Shown here one piece after another: positions 16,041-24,196 of a stretch of 46,895 nucleotides of DNA. Position numbers and translations under genes: made by a program. The number at the start of each line of letters is the position of its first letter. Position 1 is the first letter of the stretch. This DNA is from CAYMUC01 sp964471865 (GTDB taxonomy: Bacteria > Actinomycetota > Acidimicrobiia > Acidimicrobiales > Ilumatobacteraceae). The stretch spans positions 1 through 46,895 of the forward strand of contig CAYYHU010000015.1 of assembly GCA_964471865.1 (NCBI GenBank), read 5' to 3'. Under the pieces are notes generated by a model. That model was not told where the DNA came from. It worked only from the letters and a program-made list of their open reading frames with translations, and did not search any database.

Positions 16041-16262
16041 TCATCTCGAGGTGATCGCCGCGACCTCGGTGACTTCCCAACGCCCCAGACGCGGAGCCAG
16101 ACGAGCACGAACGGGTGTGTCGATGCCGATGGTTCGGCTGCCATCGGCGATGTCGAGACAGTGGAAGCCGTACTCGATTCCGTCCTCACCTCGTAGCAGA
16201 CCGCGTCCGATGCCATCGTCGAACGCGACGACGACTCCGGTGACTCGACGACCGACACTCAT
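16041..16262 (-). CDS. Small cold-shock-domain-like protein
   Basis: Protein of 73 residues resembling a single divergent cold-shock OB fold. It has GVVVAFDDGIGRGLL in place of the GTVKWFNxxKGFGFI strand pair, then YGFHCLDIADGSRTIGIDTPV and ARLAPRLGRWEVTEV. The aromatic RNP1/RNP2 residues are partly lost (GRGLL for GFGFI), so classical RNA chaperone activity is not assured. Similar proteins with the F-H-C-x-x-IADGSRTI pattern occur widely in actinobacteria. ATG 16262 is preceded by GGGGAG at good spacing. It lies 51 bp downstream of hisG and may be cotranscribed with it. Confidence 0.7.
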   Translation of the reverse strand: MSVGRRVTGVVVAFDDGIGRGLLRGEDGIEYGFHCLDIADGSRTIGIDTPVRARLAPRLGRWEVTEVAAITSR

Positions 16263-16313
16263 TGGCGCTCCCCTGGCATCTCTGACGACGAGCGCAGGTC
16301 CACGAGGCGACCC

Positions 16314-17189
16314 TCAGGCGACGATCTTGGAGATCGGGATTTCCAAGATGCCGGTTGCCCCGGCATCTTTGAGCGCCGGAATCAACACGTTGATCTGGGA
16401 TTTGGGCACCACGGTCTCCACGGCATAGCCACCCGACCCCGCGAGTTCCGACACGGTGGGAGCATCGAGGGAGGGCAACAGACCCACGACATCGTCGAGG
16501 TTGGCTCGAGGGACGTTCATCTTCACCAGCACCTGACCCCGCGCTTCGATGGTCCCGGTCAACAGGGTCATCAACTGGCCCATGGCATGACGCTTGACGG
16601 GATCTTCGTAGGCGATCGGGTTGGCCACCATCTCGGTGTAACTGGTCAACATGGTGTCCACGATGCGCAAACCGGCCGCGCGCAGAGCCCGTCCGGTTTC
16701 GGTGATGTCGACGATGCAGTCCGCGATATCGGGGATCTTGGCTTCGCTCGCACCGTAGGAGAGCCTGACATCGGCGTTGATTCCCCGAGCGGCGAAGAAC
16801 CGCCGGGTCATCTCGGGATACTCCGTGGACACCCGCACACCTTGGGCGAGGTCCTCGATCCGTTCGATCGGGGAATCCCCAGCCACGGCCACCACGACAC
16901 GAACCGGATTACTCGTCGCTTTCGAGTAGCGCAGTTCACCCAGGCTGACGACCTCACTCGAGGTCTCTTCCACCCAGTCCCGTCCGGTGATGCCGAGATC
17001 GAACAGTCCCTCGGCCACGTACACGGGGATTTCTTGGGGTCGAAGTATCCGAACGTCCACCACCCGAGGGTCGTCGATCGTGGCTTTGTAGTCCACCGAC
17101 GAGGACCGTCGAACGGTCAGGTCGGCGGCTTCGAAAACCTCCATGGTGGCCCGCTCGAGCGAACCCTTGGGCAGAACCAGTCGCAGCAC
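16314..17189 (-). CDS. hisG: ATP phosphoribosyltransferase (long form)
   Basis: First step of histidine synthesis: ATP plus PRPP. The 291-residue protein opens LRLVLPKGSLE, has the periplasmic-binding-like catalytic halves with DLGITGRDWVEE (63-74) and a DIVDTITETG-like phosphate loop at CIVDITETGRALR. It ends with an ACT-like regulatory domain (about 215-291), the part that confers histidine inhibition in long-form HisG. No hisZ is needed. GTG 17189 lies 8 bases after a TAGCCT -10 box, so the transcript is probably leaderless. No other his gene is in the window. Confidence 0.96.
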   Translation of the reverse strand: MLRLVLPKGSLERATMEVFEAADLTVRRSSSVDYKATIDDPRVVDVRILRPQEIPVYVAEGLFDLGITGRDWVEETSSEVVSLGELRYSKATSNPVRVVVAVAGDSPIERIEDLAQGVRVSTEYPEMTRRFFAARGINADVRLSYGASEAKIPDIADCIVDITETGRALRAAGLRIVDTMLTSYTEMVANPIAYEDPVKRHAMGQLMTLLTGTIEARGQVLVKMNVPRANLDDVVGLLPSLDAPTVSELAGSGGYAVETVVPKSQINVLIPALKDAGATGILEIPISKIVA

Positions 17190-17197
17190 GGTGATCG

Positions 17198-17203
17198 AGG
17201 CTA
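17198..17203 (-). promoter_or_regulatory. -10 box of a likely leaderless hisG transcript
   Basis: TAGCCT on the minus strand, 8 bases before the hisG GTG. The same hexamer precedes def and aroC at 7 bases. It sits in the 31-bp gap after mog. No -35 consensus is seen. Confidence 0.45.
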
Positions 17204-17220
17204 GCGACCCGAGCCCCCCG

Positions 17221-17760
17221 TCACCGGGGTCCGGTCACGGTTTCATGGGGTGACGGTTCAGCGGCCATCAATGCCACCGCATGAGGAATCACGTCGAGGA
17301 TCGCCTCGAGCTGTTCGACACAGCCCTTTGGACTCCCCGGGGTGTTACAGATCAGAGCCCGATCGAGACATCCCGCGACCCCTCGTGACAGCCGACCCAA
17401 AGGGTTGACGAGGCGCATGGCTTCGGCGAGGCCGGGAGCTTCGCGATCCATGACGTCACGAGTGGCTTCAGGTGTCAGATCCCGAGGCCCGAAACCAGTG
17501 CCTCCGGTGGTGACGACCAGACCGGTGAAGCCCTCACACAGGCTGCGCAGCGCGTTGGCCACCTCGACGCGGCCATCCGAGACGACCTGATGGTCGATGA
17601 CATCGAACCCGCGTGCTGTGAGCAGTTCCACCAACGCCACCCCGGAGCGGTCCTCGCGGGTTCCGGCGATCACTCCATCGCTCACGGTCAGCACTTTGGC
17701 CCGGCCGAGCCCACCAGGAGTTGCGTCACCGGTACGAGATGAGGAATCGGAAGTCGTCAC
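17221..17760 (-). CDS. mog: Molybdopterin adenylyltransferase-like protein (MogA/MoaB family)
   Basis: Family enzyme of molybdenum cofactor synthesis that adenylates molybdopterin. The 179-residue protein shows AKVLTVSDGVIAGTREDRSG, the TTGGTGFGPRDLTPEAT motif (about 84-100) and NTPGSPKGCVEQL near the end, all typical of MogA/MoaB. The first 17 residues are a polar extension. No other cofactor genes are nearby; orphan family members next to unrelated genes are common, so the physiological role is less sure than the fold. GTG 17760 is preceded at 7 bases by TACGGT. Confidence 0.9.
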   Translation of the reverse strand: MTTSDSSSRTGDATPGGLGRAKVLTVSDGVIAGTREDRSGVALVELLTARGFDVIDHQVVSDGRVEVANALRSLCEGFTGLVVTTGGTGFGPRDLTPEATRDVMDREAPGLAEAMRLVNPLGRLSRGVAGCLDRALICNTPGSPKGCVEQLEAILDVIPHAVALMAAEPSPHETVTGPR

Positions 17761-17767
17761 GATTCCG

Positions 17768-17773
17768 ACCGTA
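17768..17773 (-). promoter_or_regulatory. -10 box of a likely leaderless mog transcript
   Basis: TACGGT on the minus strand lies 7 bases before the mog GTG, inside the 19-bp gap after fmt. This suggests mog can be transcribed separately from def-fmt. No -35 consensus is visible. Confidence 0.4.
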
Positions 17774-17779
17774 CCGGTC

Positions 17780-18703
17780 TCATCCTGTCGAGGTCGCTCC
17801 GAGCCGGACGCGTTCGGGAAGCCGACTGCCCCGGCGCCAGTCGGTGGCCTTCATCGCTCGTCGACCCTCGGGTTGGACCTCGATGAGGCGCAACCAGCCA
17901 TCGGCAGTGGCCACGTCGACACCAATGAGCGTTCCTGGGGCGCTGTCAAGGTCGGCGCCCGCAGGTTGAGATCCTGTCACGGCGTCGAGAACTCTCAGCC
18001 GGGACCCCTCCACGGTGGTCACGGCCCGTCCGAGCCGGATCCGGCGTCTCGCCATGGCCGTGGATTCGGACCAGTCGATGACGAAATCGTGGGGTTCGAG
18101 TTTCGCCGCATAGCTCGCTTCACCCGTTTGAGGATGCGGCTCGTCGAATCCGTGGCGGAGTTGTTCGATCAACAACTCCGTACCGAGACCACCCAGACGA
18201 CCGAGGAGATCGGTGGCGGTGTCGGTGTCGGCGATCGCAGTGGTGGCCCGGGCGAGAATCGGGCCGGTGTCGAGACCCTCGTCGAGTTGCATCACGCACA
18301 CCCCGGTGCTCTCGTCGCCTGCGAGCACGGCCCGCTCCACGGGGGCTGCACCCCGCCATTTCGGCAGCGAGGACAGATGCAGATTGACCATGGGCATCAC
18401 CGCCAGGATCTCGCTGCGAATGATGCGCCCGTATGCCACGACCACCCCGAGGGGCGCATCGACGTTCACGACGTCGCGCGGGTCATGACTGATCGCGAGT
18501 CCGTGGTCCAGAGCCACCGCTTTGACCGGACTGGGGGTGGTCGCCGAGCCTCGGGAACGACGCGCATCGGCACGGGTGACCACGAGAGGAATCTCGATTC
18601 CTGCTGAGATCAACGCGCTCAACACGTCGGCTGCCACCTGCGGGGTCCCGAGGAACACGACCCGATCCACGGGTCCTTCGGGCAAGGACGCGAGTTCGCT
18701 CAC
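17780..18703 (-). CDS. fmt: Methionyl-tRNA formyltransferase
   Basis: Formylates Met-tRNAi using 10-formyltetrahydrofolate so that translation can start. From GTG 18703 the protein is 307 residues. It has VVFLGTP near the N terminus, the catalytic region NLHLSSLPKWRGAAPVERA with Asn and His, and the catalytic Asp in VMQLDEGLDTGPIL. A C-terminal OB-like tRNA-binding domain follows. The GTG overlaps the def stop as GTGA; the ORF start at 18766 lies within def and is rejected. The def-fmt pairing is ancestral: one removes the formyl group the other adds. Confidence 0.95.
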   Translation of the reverse strand: MSELASLPEGPVDRVVFLGTPQVAADVLSALISAGIEIPLVVTRADARRSRGSATTPSPVKAVALDHGLAISHDPRDVVNVDAPLGVVVAYGRIIRSEILAVMPMVNLHLSSLPKWRGAAPVERAVLAGDESTGVCVMQLDEGLDTGPILARATTAIADTDTATDLLGRLGGLGTELLIEQLRHGFDEPHPQTGEASYAAKLEPHDFVIDWSESTAMARRRIRLGRAVTTVEGSRLRVLDAVTGSQPAGADLDSAPGTLIGVDVATADGWLRLIEVQPEGRRAMKATDWRRGSRLPERVRLGATSTG

Positions 18704-19230
18704 TGCAGTTTGAGCCGTCGCGGCGCCGCATCCGCCCCGGCGGGATCCTCGCGGAGACGACGCCACTGATCCAAAGCCTCACGCCGCTGTTCGGGTTGCA
18801 TCCGTTCGAACATCAACACACCATGGAGATGGTCGAGTTCGTGTTGGAACAACCGACCGAGCAGATCATCGGCCTCGATCTCGATTTCATCACCGTCGAG
18901 AGTCCATCCGGTGAGCAACACTTCCGCGGGCCGCAGGATCTCGACGTAGAGACCCGGAATCGACAAACAGCCCTCTTCGTAGGCCCATTCACCGCTACTG
19001 TCCGCGATACGGGGGTTGATCAATGCCACCGGGTCGTCACCGAGGTCGTAGACGAAGACCTGTTTGCGTACCCCGATCTGGGGCGCCGCGAGCCCGATCC
19101 CGTTGCCACAGTCGTAGAGGGTGTCGAACATGTCCTCCACGAGGCGCACTACTTTGGCGTCGATGTCGGTGACCTCGGCAGCCGGCGAGTTCAGAACCGG
19201 GTCACCAAAGGTACGGATGTCGTAGGCCAT
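18700..19230 (-). CDS. def: Peptide deformylase
   Basis: Metalloenzyme removing the N-formyl group from nascent proteins. The 176-residue protein has all three motifs: GIGLAAPQIG (44-53), EGCLSIPG (86-93, metal-binding Cys) and HELDH (130-134, two metal-binding His plus catalytic Glu). ATG 19230 follows a TAGCCT box by 7 bases. It is divergent from the methyltransferase gene with only 21 bp between the two start codons. Confidence 0.97.
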   Translation of the reverse strand: MAYDIRTFGDPVLNSPAAEVTDIDAKVVRLVEDMFDTLYDCGNGIGLAAPQIGVRKQVFVYDLGDDPVALINPRIADSSGEWAYEEGCLSIPGLYVEILRPAEVLLTGWTLDGDEIEIEADDLLGRLFQHELDHLHGVLMFERMQPEQRREALDQWRRLREDPAGADAAPRRLKLQ

Positions 19231-19237
19231 GTCTGCG

Positions 19238-19243
19238 AGGCTA
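19238..19243 (-). promoter_or_regulatory. -10 box of a likely leaderless def transcript
   Basis: TAGCCT lies 7 bases before the def ATG and within the 21-bp gap to the divergent methyltransferase gene, so both start codons share one very small promoter region. Confidence 0.45.
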
Positions 19244-19251
19244 CCGAGTCG

Positions 19252-19941
19252 ATGAGCCCGCCACCGTCGTCATCAGACCCCTCCTTCGAGAGCCGACCCC
19301 CAAGCGAGTCCGAGCCCGACTCGGGCCAGTACTTCGCGGCCACACCTCGGTCGGCTTCGTCTCCACTCACCGTGACCGTGCATGTGAGCGACGACTCCTT
19401 CGAGTTGACCACCGATACCGGCGTGTTCAGCCATGGCGCTCTCGACACAGGAACGGCGTTGTTGTTGAACCGAGCTCCCCGAGCCGACACGCCGATGGCG
19501 GGACGCGATCTTCTCGATCTCGGCTGTGGTTCGGGGGCGATCGCGATGACTCTGGCGCGTCGCCATCCCGACGCGACGGTCTGGGCTGTCGATGTCAACG
19601 AACGGGCCCGTGATCTCTGCGCGAACAACGCGCGGCGGTTAGGACTCCCCCAGGTCCGAGTCGTGGATCCCGACGCCATGCCCCCAGCGGTCACGTTTGC
19701 CGAGATCTGGTCCAACCCTCCGATTCGTATCGGCAAGGACCCGCTGCACGAGTTGTTGAAGCGGTGGCTGAGCCGTCTCGCCGAGGATGGTCGCGCCGTG
19801 CTCGTCGTCCAGCGCCATCTGGGAGCCGATTCCCTCGCCGTATGGCTCGACTCTCAGGGCTGGAGTACTCGCCGGATCGGGTCGTCGAAGGGATACCGGC
19901 TCCTCGAGGTCACACCCGGGGCGGATCGACCACGACCTTGA
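19252..19941 (+). CDS. RsmC-like small-domain methyltransferase
   Basis: Class I SAM-dependent methyltransferase of the MTS (methyltransferase small) family, about 229 residues. After a Ser/Pro-rich N terminus it has GQYFAATP (25-32, like the HYFxxxP of RsmC), the region TDTGVFSHGALDTGT, the SAM motif DLGCGSGAIAMTLA (89-102) and a NPPI tetrad (155-158). NPPI/NPPY marks enzymes that methylate exocyclic nitrogens of nucleobases, so a guanine-N2 rRNA methylation is likely. It reads opposite to its neighbours, is divergent from def, and its last 32 bp overlap the 3' end of priA tail to tail. Confidence 0.8.
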   Translation: MSPPPSSSDPSFESRPPSESEPDSGQYFAATPRSASSPLTVTVHVSDDSFELTTDTGVFSHGALDTGTALLLNRAPRADTPMAGRDLLDLGCGSGAIAMTLARRHPDATVWAVDVNERARDLCANNARRLGLPQVRVVDPDAMPPAVTFAEIWSNPPIRIGKDPLHELLKRWLSRLAEDGRAVLVVQRHLGADSLAVWLDSQGWSTRRIGSSKGYRLLEVTPGADRPRP

Positions 19942-21721
19942 TTCGGGACTTGGGGGGCCGCTCGAGGTGTGCGAGTACCCCAGCAAGAGTCTCGGAATCG
20001 GGGGCCTGCAGCATCCAGCGATCCACAACGGGACCCCGCAACGTCGCATCGGAGGCCGCGACGACCTCGTGCCAACGCTCGAGGAGTTCCCGGGAGGTCT
20101 CGTCACCGAGACCGGGGCCTTCGAGGGTGGCCAGAGCTCCAAAGGGCGGAAATCCCAGCACCCGCCGCCGTTCGAGTTCAGAGCCCACGAGGCGCTGTGG
20201 CGCTCCGAGAGCGAGGGCGGTGAACATCTCGTGATCAGGCATCGCGGTCTGAACGAGGATGCGCCCACCGCTCGTTCGAGGTCCCACGATGCGAGCCGCC
20301 CGAGCCACGAGCGCGAGAGCGTGTTCCCCGGCGCGGTAACGAGGGGCGAGAAGTTCCGAGTCCAGATCCACGAACGCCACGGTCTCGGCCCGACGGACGC
20401 GATGCAGCACGGCTTCGGTCCCCACGAACACCCGAGCGTCAGCAGCGTCGGTGGGACCCGAGGGATACAGCGGTGAACTCACCAGCCGGGTTTCAGACGC
20501 CGTGATCGACGCCACCGGTCCACGCGCCGCTGCGGCGAGATCCTGTTCGAGTCGGGCGATACCGGCGCGGACCACCGCCAGGGTGGTTCCCAGACACACG
20601 GTGCAGATCGGCGGCCGGGTGGTCGAACAGCGGCGACACACCAGAGTTCCGTCCCGGTCCTGAGCTACTGCGGCCCCGCAGTGTTCACACCGCACCACCG
20701 ATGCACATCCTCGACAGGCCAGGATGCGAGCTCGGCCGGTGATGTTGGTGACACAGACGACGCGGCGAGACGGATCAGCGAGATGGCGGCGCAACTCGTC
20801 GGTGACGCTGAAGCGATCCCACGGCGCCCGATCGTCGACGTCGACGATCTCGAACGCGGGCCAGGCCGCCCGCGCGGACGCCTCGGGATCCTCTGTCGAG
20901 GCCTTGAAGCGGACCACGCTCGTCACGCTCGGACACGGCGAGGTCACGATGAGAGGCACTCGGGATCGGCGAGCCCGCTCCTCGGCCACAGCGACCGCGT
21001 TCCAGGTCGGCGAGCGTTCCTCGATGAGCGATTCGTCGTGCTCGTCCACCACGACGATCGCAGCGAGGTCTGCGCATGGACCCCACACCGCGGCGCGCGA
21101 CCCGATGACGAGATCGACCCCTCCGGCCGCGGCCGCCCAGTCCTCGGGCAGACATGCCACCGAGGCTCCGGCGCGGCGCGCGCGTCGAGTGAGCACATCG
21201 GCTTGATCCCGAGATGGCACCACCACCAATGTCGGGCCCCGCAACGCCGCAGCGGCGATGACCGCCATCACATCCCAACTCGGCGGCCACCACAACAGTC
21301 CCCCACCGGCGCGCAGCATCTTCACCGCCCGATCATCAGCGAGGTCACGCCACGCCTGAACCGGAGCGAACCGTCGGGGTGCGAGCCGATGACGCTGAAC
21401 CCGGGGCGCGGCCGCCGCAGCGAGAATCGCTCGCCGAGGACCGGCGAAGCGGTGTGCCGCCCACTGGGACAACTCCACCACATCGGGTGCCACCGCCGGA
21501 CCTGTCACCGCGATCAGGGGACTGAGCGACGGCGGATCCCGATCCGTCGTGGGCTGATCGAGTGATACGACCCATCCGGTGACGCGTCGACGGGCCAACA
21601 CGACCCGCACCCGGTCCCCGATCGCGATGGTGGAGGCGAACTCCTCGGGAACTCGATAATCGAAGACGCGGTCCAGACCCGAGACGTCACACAGGACGCC
21701 GGCGACGCGTACCGGGCTCAG
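19910..21721 (-). CDS. priA: Primosomal protein PriA (helicase-motif-deficient actinobacterial type), CTG start
   Basis: Probable replication-restart protein. From a CTG at 21721 the product is 603 residues. The N-terminal DNA-binding domain starts VRVAGVLCDVSGLDRVFDY and includes a GDRVRVVLARRRVTGWVV segment. A helicase-like middle lacks the Walker A GKT (138-147 reads GGGLLWWPP) and has a degenerate VVVDEHDES. Eight cysteines at about 336, 339, 345, 348, 362, 365, 373 and 376 form two zinc sites. Loss of ATPase motifs is known for actinobacterial PriA, so it probably is not a helicase. The first ordinary start (GTG 21610) would cut into the conserved N-terminal domain. The CTG overlaps the metK stop as CTGA. 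Confidence 0.85.
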   Translation of the reverse strand: MSPVRVAGVLCDVSGLDRVFDYRVPEEFASTIAIGDRVRVVLARRRVTGWVVSLDQPTTDRDPPSLSPLIAVTGPAVAPDVVELSQWAAHRFAGPRRAILAAAAAPRVQRHRLAPRRFAPVQAWRDLADDRAVKMLRAGGGLLWWPPSWDVMAVIAAAALRGPTLVVVPSRDQADVLTRRARRAGASVACLPEDWAAAAGGVDLVIGSRAAVWGPCADLAAIVVVDEHDESLIEERSPTWNAVAVAEERARRSRVPLIVTSPCPSVTSVVRFKASTEDPEASARAAWPAFEIVDVDDRAPWDRFSVTDELRRHLADPSRRVVCVTNITGRARILACRGCASVVRCEHCGAAVAQDRDGTLVCRRCSTTRPPICTVCLGTTLAVVRAGIARLEQDLAAAARGPVASITASETRLVSSPLYPSGPTDAADARVFVGTEAVLHRVRRAETVAFVDLDSELLAPRYRAGEHALALVARAARIVGPRTSGGRILVQTAMPDHEMFTALALGAPQRLVGSELERRRVLGFPPFGALATLEGPGLGDETSRELLERWHEVVAASDATLRGPVVDRWMLQAPDSETLAGVLAHLERPPKSRIKVVVDPPRV

Positions 21722-22911
21722 AGACCCAGAGCCGCCCGGAAGTCGTCGAGTTTCGACGTCTGCTCCCAGGTGAACTCGGGCAGCGGTCGCCCGAAATGGC
21801 CATAGGCCGCGGTGGCTCGATACACGGGTCGCTTGAGTTGCAGAGTCGACACGATCGCGGCCGGTCGCAGGTCGAACACGTCGCGTACGGCCTGTTCGAT
21901 CGCCGCCGGATCCACCGTGGCGGTGCCGAAGGTCTCCACGAGAATCGAGATCGGCTGCGCCATGCCGATCGCGTAGGCGACTTGGACCTCACAGCGTGAG
22001 GCCGCGCCGGCGGCCACGACATGCTTGGCGACCCAACGCGCCGCGTAGGCCGCGGACCGGTCCACTTTGGAGGGATCCTTCCCCGAGAATGCGCCCCCGC
22101 CGTGACGACCCATACCTCCGTAGGTGTCCACGATGATCTTGCGCCCGGTCAATCCGGCATCGGCGTGAGGGCCACCGAGAACGAAGGTTCCCGTCGGATT
22201 CACATACACCGCGTAGTCATCGGAGGCATAGGCCTCGGGGATGATCGGCCTGATGACGTGTTCGATGAGATCGGGGCGGATCACCGTGTCGCGGTCCACG
22301 CCCTGTTGATGCTGGGTGGACACGAGCACCGCCCGTAAGCGCACCGGTCGGCCGTCCTCATAATCGAAGGTGACCTGAGTCTTGCCATCGGGACGCAGAT
22401 AGGGAAGAACTCCGGACTTGCGGACTTCAGCCAGACGTTCGGCGAGACGGTGTGCGGTCCAGATCGGCAGCGGCAACAAGTCGGGAGTCTCATCACACGC
22501 GTAGCCGAACATCATGCCCTGGTCACCGGCACCTTGGGCGTTGATGATGTCTTCGCCGCTGCGCCCGCTACGCACCTCTTCGGAGATGTCGACGCCTTGG
22601 GCGATATTGGGGCTTTGTTCGTCGATCGACACGATCACACCGCAGGTGTTGCCGTCGAAGCCGTACAGAGCGTTGTCGTAGCCGATCTCTTTGATGACCT
22701 GGCGGGCGATCCGAGGAATCTCGACATACGCAGAGGTCGTGATCTCCCCAGCGATCACGCACAACCCGGTGGTGAGTAAGGTCTCACAGGCCACTCGGCC
22801 GTTGGGGTCCTCCTCGAGGATGGCGTCCAGAACGGCGTCGCTGATCTGATCGGCCATCTTGTCGGGGTGACCTTCGGTCACGCTCTCAGAGGTGAAGGTC
22901 CAGCGGCTCAC
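21718..22911 (-). CDS. metK: S-adenosylmethionine synthase
   Basis: Makes SAM from methionine and ATP. The 397-residue protein has TEGHPDKMADQISDA (12-26), the GAGDQGMMFGYA signature (127-138) and GGGAFSGKDPSKVDRS (271-286). Length is normal for MetK. GTG 22911 is preceded by AGGAG at about five bases. It follows coaBC after a 69-bp gap containing a perfect GC-rich hairpin, and precedes priA in a stop/start overlap. The same order is found in mycobacteria. Confidence 0.98.
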   Translation of the reverse strand: MSRWTFTSESVTEGHPDKMADQISDAVLDAILEEDPNGRVACETLLTTGLCVIAGEITTSAYVEIPRIARQVIKEIGYDNALYGFDGNTCGVIVSIDEQSPNIAQGVDISEEVRSGRSGEDIINAQGAGDQGMMFGYACDETPDLLPLPIWTAHRLAERLAEVRKSGVLPYLRPDGKTQVTFDYEDGRPVRLRAVLVSTQHQQGVDRDTVIRPDLIEHVIRPIIPEAYASDDYAVYVNPTGTFVLGGPHADAGLTGRKIIVDTYGGMGRHGGGAFSGKDPSKVDRSAAYAARWVAKHVVAAGAASRCEVQVAYAIGMAQPISILVETFGTATVDPAAIEQAVRDVFDLRPAAIVSTLQLKRPVYRATAAYGHFGRPLPEFTWEQTSKLDDFRAALGL

Positions 22912-22938
22912 GATGCTCCTGTATGGGGTCGATGTGGG

Positions 22939-22954
22939 GTCCGGAGGCCCGGAC
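22939..22954 (-). other. Hairpin in the coaBC-metK spacer
   Basis: GTCCGG and CCGGAC form a perfect 6-bp stem with a 4-base loop, 27 bases before the metK start and 26 bases after the coaBC stop. No T-run follows in the direction of transcription. It could be a weak terminator, a processing site or a structured metK leader. The region is too short for a known SAM riboswitch and shows none of their conserved sequence. Confidence 0.3.
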
Positions 22955-22980
22955 GCTGTCGTTGTGGCGGACTCGAGCCG

Positions 22981-24177
22981 TCATTCGCTCTCGAGCAATG
23001 CCACCACCGTATCCAGTAGAACCCGGGCGACGGTGCGTTTGTCGGTGAGTTCCACCTCGGTGACGGAACCGTCGCCAGCCACGATGCTCACCGCATTCGT
23101 GGTGTGGCCGAAGCCGACTCCGGGAGCACTCACATCGTTCGCCACGATGAGATCTGCCCCTTTGCGTTCGAGTTTGCCGCGGGCGTTGGCGATCAGATCG
23201 GAGGTCTCAGCAGCGAAACCGACCAGGATCTGATCGGGCCGTTTGGCCGCACCGAGACCAGCCAGGATGTCGGGGGTCGCTTCGAGTTCGATCGTCGGAG
23301 CCCCGTCATGCTTCTTCAACTTGTGACCGGCGGGGTTCACCGGGCGGAAATCGGCCACGGCAGCACTCATGACGATCACATCGCTCGCCGGCGCCCGATC
23401 ATTGACCGCAGCCTCGAGTTGAGCCGCCGTCTCGACGGCCACGACCTCGATCCCCGCCGAGACGGGACGCTCCACGGTCGTGATCATGGTGACCTCGGCC
23501 CCTCGGGCGGCGGCTTCTTCGGCAATTGCATACCCTTGACGACCACTCGAACGATTCGCGATCACCCGGACGGCGTCGATGGGCTCGCGGGTTCCTCCGG
23601 CGGTGACGAGCACCCGACGCCGGGTCAGGTCCCGGGTTCGAAACACGGCCTCGAGACCCGCGACGATGGTGACGGGATCAGCGAGACGTCCCGCTCCGAC
23701 GTCACCGCCGGCGAGTCGTCCCACCCCGGGTTCGACCACGTGCACGCCGCGACGTTTGAGAGTCGCGATGTTGTCGACGACGGCAGGGTGTTCCCACATC
23801 TCGGTGTGCATCGCCGGACACACCACCACCGGTGCACGCGTCGCGATCAAGATGTTGGTGAGCAGATCAGTCGATAGTCCGTGGGCATAGGCGCCCAGCA
23901 CTCGCGCCGTCGCGGGGGCGACCAGGATCGCATCAGCCCCTTGACCCAATCGAGTGTGGGCAATGGGCTCGGGACCGTCCCAGAGATCGCTGCGAACCGG
24001 TTCGGATGCGAGCGCGCTCAGCGTGGGGGCGCCGAGGAATCGCTGAGCGGCTGCTGTCATCACCGGCTGCACATGGGCGCCGGCATCGACGAGTCGACGA
24101 CACACCTCGACGGCTTTGTAGGCCGCAATTCCTCCCGAGACGCCGAGCACGATGCGGCGACCGGCGAGCACGGACAT
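22981..24177 (-). CDS. coaBC: Bifunctional phosphopantothenoylcysteine decarboxylase/phosphopantothenate--cysteine ligase
   Basis: Two consecutive steps of coenzyme A synthesis. From ATG 24177 the protein is 398 residues. The CoaC flavoprotein half (1 to about 180) begins IVLGVSGGIAAYKA, with a likely catalytic His74 and the substrate motif PAMHTEMW (121-128), where most CoaC enzymes have PAMN. The CoaB half (about 185-398) has VLVTAGGTREPIDAVRVIANRSSG, MSAAVADFRP and a HKLKK lysine motif. The upstream start at 24300 lies within rpoZ and is rejected. It follows rpoZ by 19 bp, the usual actinobacterial order. Confidence 0.96.
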   Translation of the reverse strand: MSVLAGRRIVLGVSGGIAAYKAVEVCRRLVDAGAHVQPVMTAAAQRFLGAPTLSALASEPVRSDLWDGPEPIAHTRLGQGADAILVAPATARVLGAYAHGLSTDLLTNILIATRAPVVVCPAMHTEMWEHPAVVDNIATLKRRGVHVVEPGVGRLAGGDVGAGRLADPVTIVAGLEAVFRTRDLTRRRVLVTAGGTREPIDAVRVIANRSSGRQGYAIAEEAAARGAEVTMITTVERPVSAGIEVVAVETAAQLEAAVNDRAPASDVIVMSAAVADFRPVNPAGHKLKKHDGAPTIELEATPDILAGLGAAKRPDQILVGFAAETSDLIANARGKLERKGADLIVANDVSAPGVGFGHTTNAVSIVAGDGSVTEVELTDKRTVARVLLDTVVALLESE

Positions 24178-24196
24178 GTCGAGGTCCGAGGTGAGA

